This document shows positions 35,322 to 43,427 of a DNA stretch of 62,498 bases, piece after piece. Every line of letters begins with the position of its first letter. Positions within the stretch are counted from its first letter, which is position 1. The notes beneath the pieces were generated by a model. That model made no database searches and was not told where the DNA came from. It saw only the letters and a program-made list of their open reading frames with translations. Source of the DNA: Chloroflexota bacterium (GTDB lineage Bacteria > Chloroflexota > Dehalococcoidia > Dehalococcoidales > UBA2162). The stretch lies in assembly GCA_016190895.1 (NCBI GenBank), contig JACPPR010000028.1:1-62498 (forward strand). Direction: 5' to 3'. The position numbers and the translations under genes are program-made.

Positions 35322-37316
35322 ATGCCTAGAAACACGTCTGGCAGGACAGGTAAGAAAAAAAGAGTTTTATTCCAGCCCGCCAACATCGAGGTTCTCGTTG
35401 AGCCAGGGGCCAATCTCAGGGAAGTTGCTATGCTGGCAGGGGTAAGGCTAATTGCATCCTGTGGCGGCGCCGGCACCTGCGGCACCTGCAGGGTCGAGAT
35501 TAAAGAAGGCGAAGTCGAGACTACAAGGACAGCCAGGCTCACGGACGCAGAATTCGCGCGGGGAATGCGGCAAGCCTGCCAGAGCCGCGTACTCACCGAC
35601 CTGGTGGTCAACGTCCCGGTAGAATCCAGACTTGAGACAGCCGTTCTGGCGCGGGAGCAGAAGGGAAGGGCGGCGGCACAGAAAGGGGTAGAAGCCCTGG
35701 CCACCGGCTGGCGCTTCAACCCTCCGCTGGCTAAATATTATCTTGAATTACCGCCTGCCACCCTGACCGATAATACCAGCGACCTCTCCCGGTTGCTGCG
35801 GGGATTGAGGCAGGAATATAAACTGAGTCACATGACCGTAGATTTTGAAGTAGTTAAGAAATTGCCGACGTTGCTGCGCCAGAGTGATTGGAAGGTTACT
35901 GTCACCACTCTGGTAACGGCTATCGAACCCAAAGGCAACGCCAAACGCCGGCCGAGATTGGTAAACGTCGAGGGCGGCGATACCAGGGACAATCATTACG
36001 CAATCGCCCTGGATATCGGCACCACCGCCGTGAAAATGCAGTTGCTCGACCTGAAAAAGGGCAGGGTTGTCGCCGAAGGCAGCGATTACAACGGGCAAAT
36101 CGATTACGGCTCTGACGTGATTACCCGGATTGCTTATTGCCAGAAACCGGGGGGATTGGAGAAGCTGCAGCAGGTAGTAGTAGGGACTATCAACGAACTT
36201 ATCGACCGGCTACTGGAAGAGAGCCGCGTCAGCCGGGATGATATCGGTCACCTGATGACGGCCGGGAACACAACCATGCTCCAGATTTTGTTGGGGCTGG
36301 ACCCGAAATATATCAGGCTGGCACCCTACACTCCAGCCGCCACCTATGTTCCGCCGGTCAAGGCAAATTCCCTGGGTATCAACCTGGCAGAGCATGTTTA
36401 CCTGTTTGCCTCGCCGCTGGTAGCGAGCTATGTGGGAGGCGATATCGTCGCCGGCGCTGTCGCCGCCGGACTGCATCAGACAAAGAAAGTAACCCTGTAT
36501 ATAGATATCGGTACAAATGGAGAAATAGTCATCGGGAACTCAGATTGGATGGTCACCGCCGCCTGTTCGGCAGGGCCGGCCTTCGAAGGCGGAGAGATAA
36601 AGCACGGTATGCTCGCCTCCAGTGGAGCCATCGAGGGAGTCACCATCGACCCGGCAACCCTGGAACCGACAGTGAGCACCATCGGCGGAACAAAAGCGAA
36701 GGGAATCTGCGGCTCAGGCTTGATAAACACTGTCTCTCAGTTGCTGGAAACCGGCATTATCAATCAGAAGGGGGAGTTCAATTACGACCTGCCGACCAAA
36801 CGAATCAGGCAGAGTAACGATGTTTATGAGTACGTCCTGGCCCGGGCGCCGGAGACACAGATAAATAATGATATTGTTATTACGGCCATCGATATCGATA
36901 ACCTGATACGGGCTAAGGCGGCAATGTACGCGGGTTACCAGACGGTAATTAAAAGCGTGGGTATGACCATGAAGGATATCGAGCAGGTAATCATCGCCGG
37001 CGGTTTCGGCAGCTACATCGATGTGGCAAAGGCGATTACCATCGGTCTCCTGCCTGATATCCCCCGGGACAAATTCATTTTCATCGGTAACGGCTCGCTG
37101 ATGGGCGTCAGGCTAAGCTCCTACTCGACCGATATCATCGATGAAATGAGAAGAGTCGCTGATTTGATGACCAATCTGGAATTGAGCGAGAACGCTGATT
37201 TTATGAATAACTACATCGCAGCCTTGTTCTTGCCCCATACCGACAGTAATGCGTTTCCTTCGGTAATCAGACAGCTTGCCCGGACTCAGAAATCAGGGCG
37301 GAGGGTAGCGGCTTGA
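35322..37316 (+). CDS. acsV: Corrinoid Fe-S protein reductive activator (2Fe-2S + ASKHA/DUF4445), AcsV-like
   Basis: A 664-aa protein. The N-terminal ferredoxin domain has Cys47, Cys53, Cys56 and Cys86 (SCGGAGTCGTCRVEI, MRQACQSR) for a 2Fe-2S cluster. A middle linker domain (about 100-220) precedes an ASKHA-fold ATPase (YAIALDIGTTAVKMQLLDL, YIDIGTNGEIVIGN, IIAGGFGSYID). Such proteins (RACo/AcsV) use ATP to re-reduce inactive cob(II)alamin of the corrinoid Fe-S protein to cob(I). Its place next to acsF/cooC2 and acsD-acsC supports this role. The stop codon overlaps the start of the next gene (TTGA). Confidence 0.9.
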   Translation: MPRNTSGRTGKKKRVLFQPANIEVLVEPGANLREVAMLAGVRLIASCGGAGTCGTCRVEIKEGEVETTRTARLTDAEFARGMRQACQSRVLTDLVVNVPVESRLETAVLAREQKGRAAAQKGVEALATGWRFNPPLAKYYLELPPATLTDNTSDLSRLLRGLRQEYKLSHMTVDFEVVKKLPTLLRQSDWKVTVTTLVTAIEPKGNAKRRPRLVNVEGGDTRDNHYAIALDIGTTAVKMQLLDLKKGRVVAEGSDYNGQIDYGSDVITRIAYCQKPGGLEKLQQVVVGTINELIDRLLEESRVSRDDIGHLMTAGNTTMLQILLGLDPKYIRLAPYTPAATYVPPVKANSLGINLAEHVYLFASPLVASYVGGDIVAGAVAAGLHQTKKVTLYIDIGTNGEIVIGNSDWMVTAACSAGPAFEGGEIKHGMLASSGAIEGVTIDPATLEPTVSTIGGTKAKGICGSGLINTVSQLLETGIINQKGEFNYDLPTKRIRQSNDVYEYVLARAPETQINNDIVITAIDIDNLIRAKAAMYAGYQTVIKSVGMTMKDIEQVIIAGGFGSYIDVAKAITIGLLPDIPRDKFIFIGNGSLMGVRLSSYSTDIIDEMRRVADLMTNLELSENADFMNNYIAALFLPHTDSNAFPSVIRQLARTQKSGRRVAA

Positions 37317-38083
37317 GCTTTGCGATTGCTGTGGCGGGGAAGGGGGGTACCGGCAAGACATCTATAGCCAGTCTCATTATTCGTTACCTGAAGAAGAACG
37401 GCTCGGGGCCGATTCTAGCCATCGATGCGGATGCCAATGCCAACCTCGGTGACGGTCTGGGTCTTCAGGTAGGGGAGACCATCGGCTCGATAATCGCCTC
37501 GTTCAACCAGGAGAAGATTAAGATACCTGCGGGCATGACCAAAGAAGCCTACCTGGAAGTCAAAATGAATGAGGTGGTGGTGGAGAGTAAAGGGGTCGAC
37601 CTGATAACTATGGGGAGGGGCGAGGGCCCTGATTGCTACTGCTACCCTAATTCCGTTCTCAGAAAGGTCGCTGACGAGATGGCGGCCAATTATGCCTATG
37701 TGGTGATGGATAACGAGGCCGGGCTGGAACACCTTAGCCGTAGAACCACCCAGAATATCGACCTGCTGCTGATAATCTCCGACCATTCGGTGAAGGGTAT
37801 CCGGACGGTAGCCCGAATCAGGGACCTGGTGAAGGAACTCAAGCTGGTGGTGAAGAAGCAGGCGGTGATTATCAACTTTGCGCCTGCCGAATTAGCCCCG
37901 ATGGTCAAGGAAGAAATAGCGAGGCTGGGTATCGAATCGCCTTATCTCATCCCCAGGGATGAAGACATATATCAATTCGACCTGGAAGCCAGGCCGCTCC
38001 TTGAGCTACCTGATAGCTGCGTGGCGGTGAAGGCAATCGACAGTTTGATGGCCCAATTCCTGAAAGATAAAGCGAAAGTTTGA
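37313..38083 (+). CDS. acsF: CooC/AcsF-type nickel ATPase, copy 2
   Basis: A 256-aa MinD-type ATPase: KGGTGKTSIAS, IDADANANLGDGLG, Cys-x-Cys at 108/110 (GPDCYCYPNSVL) and VMDNEAGLEHLSRRTTQNID. It starts at a TTG that overlaps the acsV-like stop by four bases (TTGA at 37313-37316), so the two are translationally coupled. It is paralogous to the CooC at 32412. By position it is the better candidate for nickel loading of acetyl-CoA synthase (AcsF), with the first copy serving CooS; this division is inferred. Confidence 0.86.
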   Translation: MSFAIAVAGKGGTGKTSIASLIIRYLKKNGSGPILAIDADANANLGDGLGLQVGETIGSIIASFNQEKIKIPAGMTKEAYLEVKMNEVVVESKGVDLITMGRGEGPDCYCYPNSVLRKVADEMAANYAYVVMDNEAGLEHLSRRTTQNIDLLLIISDHSVKGIRTVARIRDLVKELKLVVKKQAVIINFAPAELAPMVKEEIARLGIESPYLIPRDEDIYQFDLEARPLLELPDSCVAVKAIDSLMAQFLKDKAKV

Positions 38084-38098
38084 AAAGGGGATAAAGAG

Positions 38099-38980
38099 AT
38101 GACAGCAGAAATAATCGATGGGAAAAAGATTGCGGCTGAAATCCAGGCGGAACTGAAACAGCGAATCGCCAACCTTCAGAAGAAGGGAGTGACTCCAAAA
38201 ATCGTGCCGGTTCTCGTTGGAGAGGACCCGGCGTCTTTATCCTATCTGCGCGGTATCACCAGGACTTGCGGCGAGGTCGGCGTAGCCACCGAGACTGCCA
38301 AGCTCCCCGCCGATGCCACCCAGCAGGACTTGCTAAAGAAGATAGACGAACTTAACAAAGACCATAACGTTCACGGCATTCTTTTGTTCCTGCCCTTGCC
38401 CAAGCACTTGAATGCGCTGGAGGCTGAGAGCGCTATCTCACCGGCTAAAGATGTGGATGGGACTAACCCGATAAGCGCCGGCAAGCTGTTACTGGGAGAG
38501 GAAACATTCTTCCCTTCGACTCCCTACGGAGTTAAGGAACTGCTCGTCCGCAGCGGCCACAGCCCGGAAGGCAAACACGTGGTCATCGTCGGCCGCAGCA
38601 ATATCGTCGGCAAACCTTTAATGGGAATACTGGTACAGAAAGACAAGGGCGCTAACGCCACGGTGACTGTCTGCCATACCGGAACCAAGGATACAGCCGC
38701 ATTCACGAGGCAGGCTGACATCCTGGTGGCGGCTGTCGGCAAGGCGAAGGCAATCACCGCCGATATGGTGAGAGAAGGCACGGTAGTAATCGATGTCGGC
38801 GTGAACTTCATACCCGACCCGGCCACCGGCAAGAACAAGCAGGTCGGTGACGTGGATTTTGAAGCTGTAAAGGAAAAGGCAGCGGCGATTACGCCCGTGC
38901 CCGGAGGAACCGGCGCCGTCACCTCGACGATGCTGATGGCCAACACAGTCAGGGCTGCGGAGGCGGCCGCCGGTACCTGA
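38099..38980 (+). CDS. folD: FolD paralog 1, methylene-THF dehydrogenase type lacking the cyclohydrolase Lys
   Basis: A 293-aa protein of the FolD family (KIVPVLVGEDPASLSYL, PAKDVDGTNPISAGKLL, PVPGGTGAVTSTML). The NADP loop VVIVGRSNIVGKPL is complete. However the catalytic Lys of the Tyr-x-x-x-Lys motif is Ile53 (SYLRGITR), and the conserved Gln of the VQLPLP segment is Phe97 (LLFLPLPKHLN); Asp120 is kept. In human DC301 the equivalent Lys56 and Gln100 are needed for cyclohydrolase. This copy is thus predicted to oxidise or reduce methylene-THF with NADP(H) but not to cyclise formyl-THF. AAAGGGG precedes the ATG. Confidence 0.88.
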   Translation: MTAEIIDGKKIAAEIQAELKQRIANLQKKGVTPKIVPVLVGEDPASLSYLRGITRTCGEVGVATETAKLPADATQQDLLKKIDELNKDHNVHGILLFLPLPKHLNALEAESAISPAKDVDGTNPISAGKLLLGEETFFPSTPYGVKELLVRSGHSPEGKHVVIVGRSNIVGKPLMGILVQKDKGANATVTVCHTGTKDTAAFTRQADILVAAVGKAKAITADMVREGTVVIDVGVNFIPDPATGKNKQVGDVDFEAVKEKAAAITPVPGGTGAVTSTMLMANTVRAAEAAAGT

Positions 38981-38999
38981 TTGCAGAATTAGTTATACT

Positions 39000-39080
39000 T
39001 CTTTCCTCTCCCCTTGCGGGAGAGTCCCGACTCCGTGCGGGATCCCGTATGAAATCGGGAGATTAAGGTGAGGGGGACAT
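39000..39080. repeat. Dispersed repeat, family E, copy 2
   Basis: CTCTCCCCTTGCGGGAGAG then TCCCGACTCCGTGCGGGATC and GTATGAAATCGGGAGATTAA, in the gap between the two folD genes. Confidence 0.7.
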
Positions 39081-39130
39081 GAATTCGACCCAGGTAACAG
39101 GAACGGTTACCACATAAAAAGGATGATGCT

Positions 39131-40015
39131 ATGACAGCGACGATTTTAGATGGTAGAAAAATATCAGCGGAGATAAGGCTCGAACTCAAGGGAGAGGCGG
39201 AACGCTTGAAAGCGCGAGGCGTTGTTCCCGGCCTGGCTGGCATACTTGTCGGCGAAGACCCTGGCTCGGCACAATACGTCGGCTATAAGAGCAAGGCTTG
39301 CGAGGAGACGGGCGTCAAAGAAATGATGCGTCATCTTCCGGAGAATGTCACTGAAAGAGAGTTGCTGGGCACTATAGACCAGCTAAACAAGGACCCCAAT
39401 GTCCACGCTATCTTCATCCAGCTTCCGTTGCCAAAGCACCTGAATGAAGAGAAAGCGTTGGCAGCAATCGTGCCGAAAAAAGATGTAGACGGTTTTCACG
39501 CTATGAACGTCGGCAAGGCATGGCTGGGCCAGTCCGCCTTCGTGCCGGCGGTTGCAATCGCTATGCATGCGATGCTCATCCGCGGCGGCTACGATATTAA
39601 AGATAAAGAAGTCGTAATCGTAAACGTAGATAACATGGTGGGTAAGCCGCTAGCGTCTATTCTCGTCCAGGACAAGGACAAGGCACGCGCCAATGTGACG
39701 CTGGTTTATCCAACGACGCCAAAACTAAGGGAGTATACGCGGCGGGCTGACGTGCTGGTTGTCTCGGTCAATAAACCAAAGTTCATCACCGCCGATATGG
39801 TCAAAGATGGCGTCATCGTTCTGGACTTCGGCTCGACCTATGTCGAAGACCCGGTAACGAAAAAGAGAAAGAACCTCGGGGATGTCGATTTCGAGGCAGT
39901 AAAAGAAAAAGCAGAAGCGATAACCCCCGTGCCGGGTGGGGTGGGGCCGATGCTGGTCACAATGCTAATGCTAAGTACCGTGCAAGCTGCCAAGCTAGCG
40001 GCCGGGATTGCTTAG
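39131..40015 (+). CDS. FolD paralog 2, keeps cyclohydrolase residues but has altered NADP loop
   Basis: A 294-aa FolD-family protein. Tyr49-x-x-x-Lys53 (QYVGYKSKACEETG), Gln97 (IFIQLPLPKHLN) and Asp120 (PKKDVDGFHAM) are all present. The nucleotide-binding loop, usually GRSxxVGxP, reads NVDNMVGKPL (Asn165, Val166, Asp167), and the PCTPxG segment is replaced by FVPAVAIAMH. It is therefore predicted to hydrolyse methenyl-THF, with uncertain dehydrogenase activity or different coenzyme preference. It is 150 bp downstream of paralog 1. The two proteins share the same length and overall fold and could form mixed dimers. Confidence 0.85.
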   Translation: MTATILDGRKISAEIRLELKGEAERLKARGVVPGLAGILVGEDPGSAQYVGYKSKACEETGVKEMMRHLPENVTERELLGTIDQLNKDPNVHAIFIQLPLPKHLNEEKALAAIVPKKDVDGFHAMNVGKAWLGQSAFVPAVAIAMHAMLIRGGYDIKDKEVVIVNVDNMVGKPLASILVQDKDKARANVTLVYPTTPKLREYTRRADVLVVSVNKPKFITADMVKDGVIVLDFGSTYVEDPVTKKRKNLGDVDFEAVKEKAEAITPVPGGVGPMLVTMLMLSTVQAAKLAAGIA

Positions 40016-40044
40016 ACCTTTGATTATTAACAAGGAGGGAAGCC

Positions 40045-40269
40045 GTGGTAAATAAGAATAAAGTGGAAATGAAGAGCGCCCCGGGCAGGGATAAGGTAGA
40101 GGTGCTGGGAGAGACCTTCGAGCCGGGCAAGCCCGAGGGTGAAGAAATGGGCAAATGGCGCCAGAAACTGGAGAGCCGCCAGGAGAAGCTGAAATACCTG
40201 GAAACTGGCGAAAGATATTATTACAGCAAAGATTGGTATGGCAGCGAAAAAAGGAAGAACCCGGCGTAG
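40045..40269 (+). CDS. Small charged protein in the acetyl-CoA cluster, 74 aa
   Basis: A GTG at 40045 follows GGAGGG (about 40034-40039). The product is rich in Lys and Glu and ends with GERYYYSKDWYGSEKRKNPA; a central helix EEMGKWRQKLESRQEKLKYL is likely. No Cys or known motif is present, and I do not recognise the family. Its tight position (29 bp after folD paralog 2, upstream of acsD) suggests cotranscription with the pathway genes. A structural or assembly role is conceivable but not shown. Confidence 0.65.
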   Translation: MVNKNKVEMKSAPGRDKVEVLGETFEPGKPEGEEMGKWRQKLESRQEKLKYLETGERYYYSKDWYGSEKRKNPA

Positions 40270-40334
40270 CCCAGTTTATTGAGTTTATTGAGTTTGTTGC
40301 GTTCATTGAGTTTCTTGAGTTAATTCATCTTCTC

Positions 40335-40372
40335 CGCCTCTCCCCTTGCGGGAGAGGATTGAGGTGAGGGGA
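40335..40372. repeat. Dispersed repeat, family E, short copy
   Basis: CTCTCCCCTTGCGGGAGAGG followed by ATTGAGGTGAGGGGAC, upstream of acsD. A separate hairpin, GGCACAGGCGTCCCCGCCTG in reverse complement at 40389-40416, lies just after it. Confidence 0.65.
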
Positions 40373-40440
40373 CAAACAGAAACTGAATGTGCACAGGCGG
40401 GGACGCCTGTGCCACCAGAATTAGACAAGGGGGGTAATTA

Positions 40441-41388
40441 ATGCCTGTTGAAATTCCTAAGATAGCCTATAGCGGCAAAGTCAAAGAGGTAACCCTGGGC
40501 AAGGGCGGCAAAACCGTCACGGTCGGCGGGGAAACATCCTACCCCTTCTACCTCTTCGAAGGCGCTATGACTAATAAACCAAAAATAGCCATGGAGGTCT
40601 GGGACTGCCCGCCGGAAGACTGGGCGGCAGCCGCCTTAGAGCCGTTTGCCGGGGTAACCGGTGACCCGGTTGCCTGGGCGAAAAAGTGCATCAATGATTA
40701 CGGCGCCGAGATGATTGCTCTTGAGCTAATCAGCACCGACCCGAACGGTCTTAACCGGCCGGCCGCTGAAGCCGCCGCCGTGGTCAAGAAGGTATCTGAT
40801 GCCATCGACGTGCCCTTAATCGTCTGGGGAACGGCCAACCATGAGAAAGATACCGAAGTGCTGAGGCTGGTGGCTGAGCTTTGCCAGGACAAAAGACTGA
40901 TTCTTGGGCCTGTGGAAGAGGGCGACCATAAGAGAATCGGCGCCGCTTCTCTGGCTTACCATCACACGGTCATCGCCTCGACGCCCATCGATATCAACCT
41001 GGCCAAACAGCTTAATATTTTGCTGGGTAACCTGGGCGTTCCCGACGACCTGCTGGTAATGGACCCGACGGTGAGCGGCATTGGCTACGGCATCGAATAT
41101 TGTTACTCGGTAATGGAGAGGATGAGGATGGCGGGTCTGACTCAACAGGATGAGAAGCTTCAGTTCCCTATCATCTGCAATATCTCCAAGGAGACCTGGA
41201 AGACCAAGGAAGCCAAATCCCCGACCGGGGAAGTCCCCGAGCTGGGGGAAGCCAGGAAGCGGGGTATCCTGCTCGAGGCAATGTCCTCGGTAGCCTTGCT
41301 GATGGCCGGAGCCGATGTATTGATAATGAGACATCCGGAAGCAATAAAATTAGTCCGGGAAATGATTGCTGATTTAACCGCCTCATAG
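40441..41388 (+). CDS. acsD: Corrinoid iron-sulfur protein small subunit (acetyl-CoA synthase delta)
   Basis: A 315-aa protein matching AcsD/CdhD: MPVEIPKIAYSGKVKEVTLG, VGGETSYPFYLFEGAMTNKP, PNGLNRPAAEAAAVVKKVSD, TANHEKDTEVLRLVAEL and MDPTVSGIGYGIEYCYSVME. It forms a TIM barrel that, with the large subunit AcsC, holds the B12 that carries the methyl group from methyl-THF to acetyl-CoA synthase. A GGGGG ribosome binding site lies 7 bases upstream. acsD is placed before cooS, while acsC follows acsB, so the two CFeSP subunits are encoded apart. Confidence 0.95.
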   Translation: MPVEIPKIAYSGKVKEVTLGKGGKTVTVGGETSYPFYLFEGAMTNKPKIAMEVWDCPPEDWAAAALEPFAGVTGDPVAWAKKCINDYGAEMIALELISTDPNGLNRPAAEAAAVVKKVSDAIDVPLIVWGTANHEKDTEVLRLVAELCQDKRLILGPVEEGDHKRIGAASLAYHHTVIASTPIDINLAKQLNILLGNLGVPDDLLVMDPTVSGIGYGIEYCYSVMERMRMAGLTQQDEKLQFPIICNISKETWKTKEAKSPTGEVPELGEARKRGILLEAMSSVALLMAGADVLIMRHPEAIKLVREMIADLTAS

Positions 41389-41416
41389 AAAAATAAAAGG
41401 GAGGAAGAGGAAAGAA

Positions 41417-43381
41417 ATGGCAGAAGAGAAGAAACTAAGTATCGACCCGGCTACTCTTGAGATGATTGAGAAGGCCAACAGCGAAGGGGTTAGTACCGCT
41501 TTCGCGAGGGCCGAGGTGATGAGACCGTGCCCGATAGGCGCCGAGGGCAGTTGCTGCAGTAACTGCGCCATGGGCCCTTGCCGGGTACCGCTACCGAGAG
41601 GTAGAACCGAAACACCGGAGGAGAAAAAGAAGCGCCGGGGCGTCTGCGGGGCGACCGTCGAGACCATCGCCGCCCGCAACTTCGTGCGCAAGATTGCCGC
41701 CGGCACGGCATCTCACGGCGACCATGGCCGCGAGGTGGCCAAGGTCTTCCTTGAGATGGCCAGGGGAGAGGCGCCCGGATTTGAAATCAAGGACGAGCAG
41801 AAGCTCTTGCAGCTTGCCCTGGAACTGGGCGTCAACATCGGTAACCGCAGCAACAAAGAGATAGCTATCGATGTCGGCAAGATACTCGAAGCAGATTTTA
41901 GCCGGCAGGAAGGCGAGCTTGTTTTCCTGAAACGGGCGCCGATAAAGCGCCAGGAAATCTGGAAGAAGCTCGGCGTTCTCCCCAGGGGTATCGATAGAGA
42001 AGTCTCCGAGGCGCTGCACCGCACCCATATGGGCTGCGACCAGGACTATAAAGACCTCCTGCTTCACGGGGCCAAGACCGCCCTGGCCGATGGCTGGGGC
42101 GGCAGCATGATTGCCACCGAACTTCAAGATATCATGTTCGGCACTCCTGCGCCGGTAGCCAGCCAGATAAACCTGGGCGTCCTGAAAATTGACGAGGTCA
42201 ATATCATCGTCCACGGCCATGAGCCTTACCTGGCTGAAACACTTGCCGTAGTGGCTCAAATGCCTGAGATGATTGAATACGCTAAATCGAATGGGGCTAA
42301 GGGTATTAACCTGGCAGGTATGTGCTGCACCGCTAACGAGATTCTGATGCGGCACGGCGTACCGATTGCCGGGAACTTCCTGCAGCAGGAACTGGCCGTA
42401 GTCACCGGCGCTGTCGAAGCGATGGTGGTCGATGTCCAGTGCATTATGCAGGGGCTGGTCGAAGCGGCGTCCTGTTTCCATACCAAGATTATCACCACCG
42501 ACCGCCGCGCCAAGATTGAAGGCGCTACCCACATGGAGTTCGATGAGCATCATGCCGTCGAATCGGCTAAAGCCGTCATCAAGGCTGCCATCGATAACTT
42601 CCCCAACAGAAGGCAGAACGTGCGCATTCCCGACTACAAGACCGACATTATCGCCGGCTTCAGCCATGAAACTATCAACTACCTGCTGGGAGGGCTCTTC
42701 CGGGCTTCCTACCGCCCCCTGAACGATAACATCATCAACGGGCGCATCAGGGGTGTGGCCGGGGTGGTCGGTTGCAATAACGCCAGGGTCACTCACGATG
42801 ATGTCCACGTCACCCTGGTCAAGGAACTCATCAAGAACGATGTCCTGGTGCTCGAAACCGGCTGCGCCGCCATGGCTTGCGGCAAAGCCGGCCTGCTGGT
42901 GCCGGAGGCTGCCGCCCTTGCCGGGCCAGGTCTCCGCTCCGTCTGTGAAGCGGTCGGCATTCCGCCGGTACTGCACCTCGGCGCTTGTATCGATAACAGC
43001 CGTATCCTCATCGCCGCCACCGCTATGGTGAAAGACGGCGGCCTGGGCGATGATATCAGCGACCTGCCGGCTGCCGGTGTAGCGCCGGAGTGGATGAGCG
43101 AAAAGGCAGTCGCCATCGGACAGTACTTCGTCAGCTCGGGGGTCTACACCATCTTCGGCGCCAGCTGGCCTACCGAAGGCAGCAAAGAAGTGACAGATTT
43201 CCTCTTTAAGGAAATGGAAAACCTGTACGGCGGAATGTGGGGCTTTGAGACCGACCCTCTCAAGATAGCCAAAATGGTCATCGACCACATCGATAAGAAG
43301 CGGAAAGCTCTGGGCATCGATAAAGCCAGAGAAAGAGTGCTCTATGACATGGCGATGAGACGGGAACTGGAGGCGGTGTAA
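41417..43381 (+). CDS. cooS: Anaerobic carbon monoxide dehydrogenase catalytic subunit
   Basis: A 654-aa protein of Ni-Fe-S CODH type. The N-terminal Cys-rich segment (RPCPIGAEGSCCSNCAMGPC) supplies clusters D and B. Cluster C ligands appear as NIIVHGHEP (His), NLAGMCCTANE (Cys), VVDVQCIMQ, VVGCNNARV, ETGCAAMACGKAG and HLGACIDNSRI; the catalytic Lys/His network fits MSEKAVAIGQYF. It oxidises CO or reduces CO2 to CO, which passes through a tunnel to AcsB. It starts 28 bp after acsD with GGAGGAAGAGG upstream and is directly followed by acsB. Confidence 0.96.
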   Translation: MAEEKKLSIDPATLEMIEKANSEGVSTAFARAEVMRPCPIGAEGSCCSNCAMGPCRVPLPRGRTETPEEKKKRRGVCGATVETIAARNFVRKIAAGTASHGDHGREVAKVFLEMARGEAPGFEIKDEQKLLQLALELGVNIGNRSNKEIAIDVGKILEADFSRQEGELVFLKRAPIKRQEIWKKLGVLPRGIDREVSEALHRTHMGCDQDYKDLLLHGAKTALADGWGGSMIATELQDIMFGTPAPVASQINLGVLKIDEVNIIVHGHEPYLAETLAVVAQMPEMIEYAKSNGAKGINLAGMCCTANEILMRHGVPIAGNFLQQELAVVTGAVEAMVVDVQCIMQGLVEAASCFHTKIITTDRRAKIEGATHMEFDEHHAVESAKAVIKAAIDNFPNRRQNVRIPDYKTDIIAGFSHETINYLLGGLFRASYRPLNDNIINGRIRGVAGVVGCNNARVTHDDVHVTLVKELIKNDVLVLETGCAAMACGKAGLLVPEAAALAGPGLRSVCEAVGIPPVLHLGACIDNSRILIAATAMVKDGGLGDDISDLPAAGVAPEWMSEKAVAIGQYFVSSGVYTIFGASWPTEGSKEVTDFLFKEMENLYGGMWGFETDPLKIAKMVIDHIDKKRKALGIDKARERVLYDMAMRRELEAV

Positions 43382-43427
43382 GTGTCATATCACGAGGAGA
43401 TAATGTACAAGGGAGGATTGAAAAGAG

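Noticed and set aside
41591..43288. 565-codon open frame on the minus strand across cooS
   Set aside because: It is opposite a strongly conserved CODH gene. Long antisense frames are common when codon use is GC-skewed, and the product has no recognisable domain or ribosome binding site.
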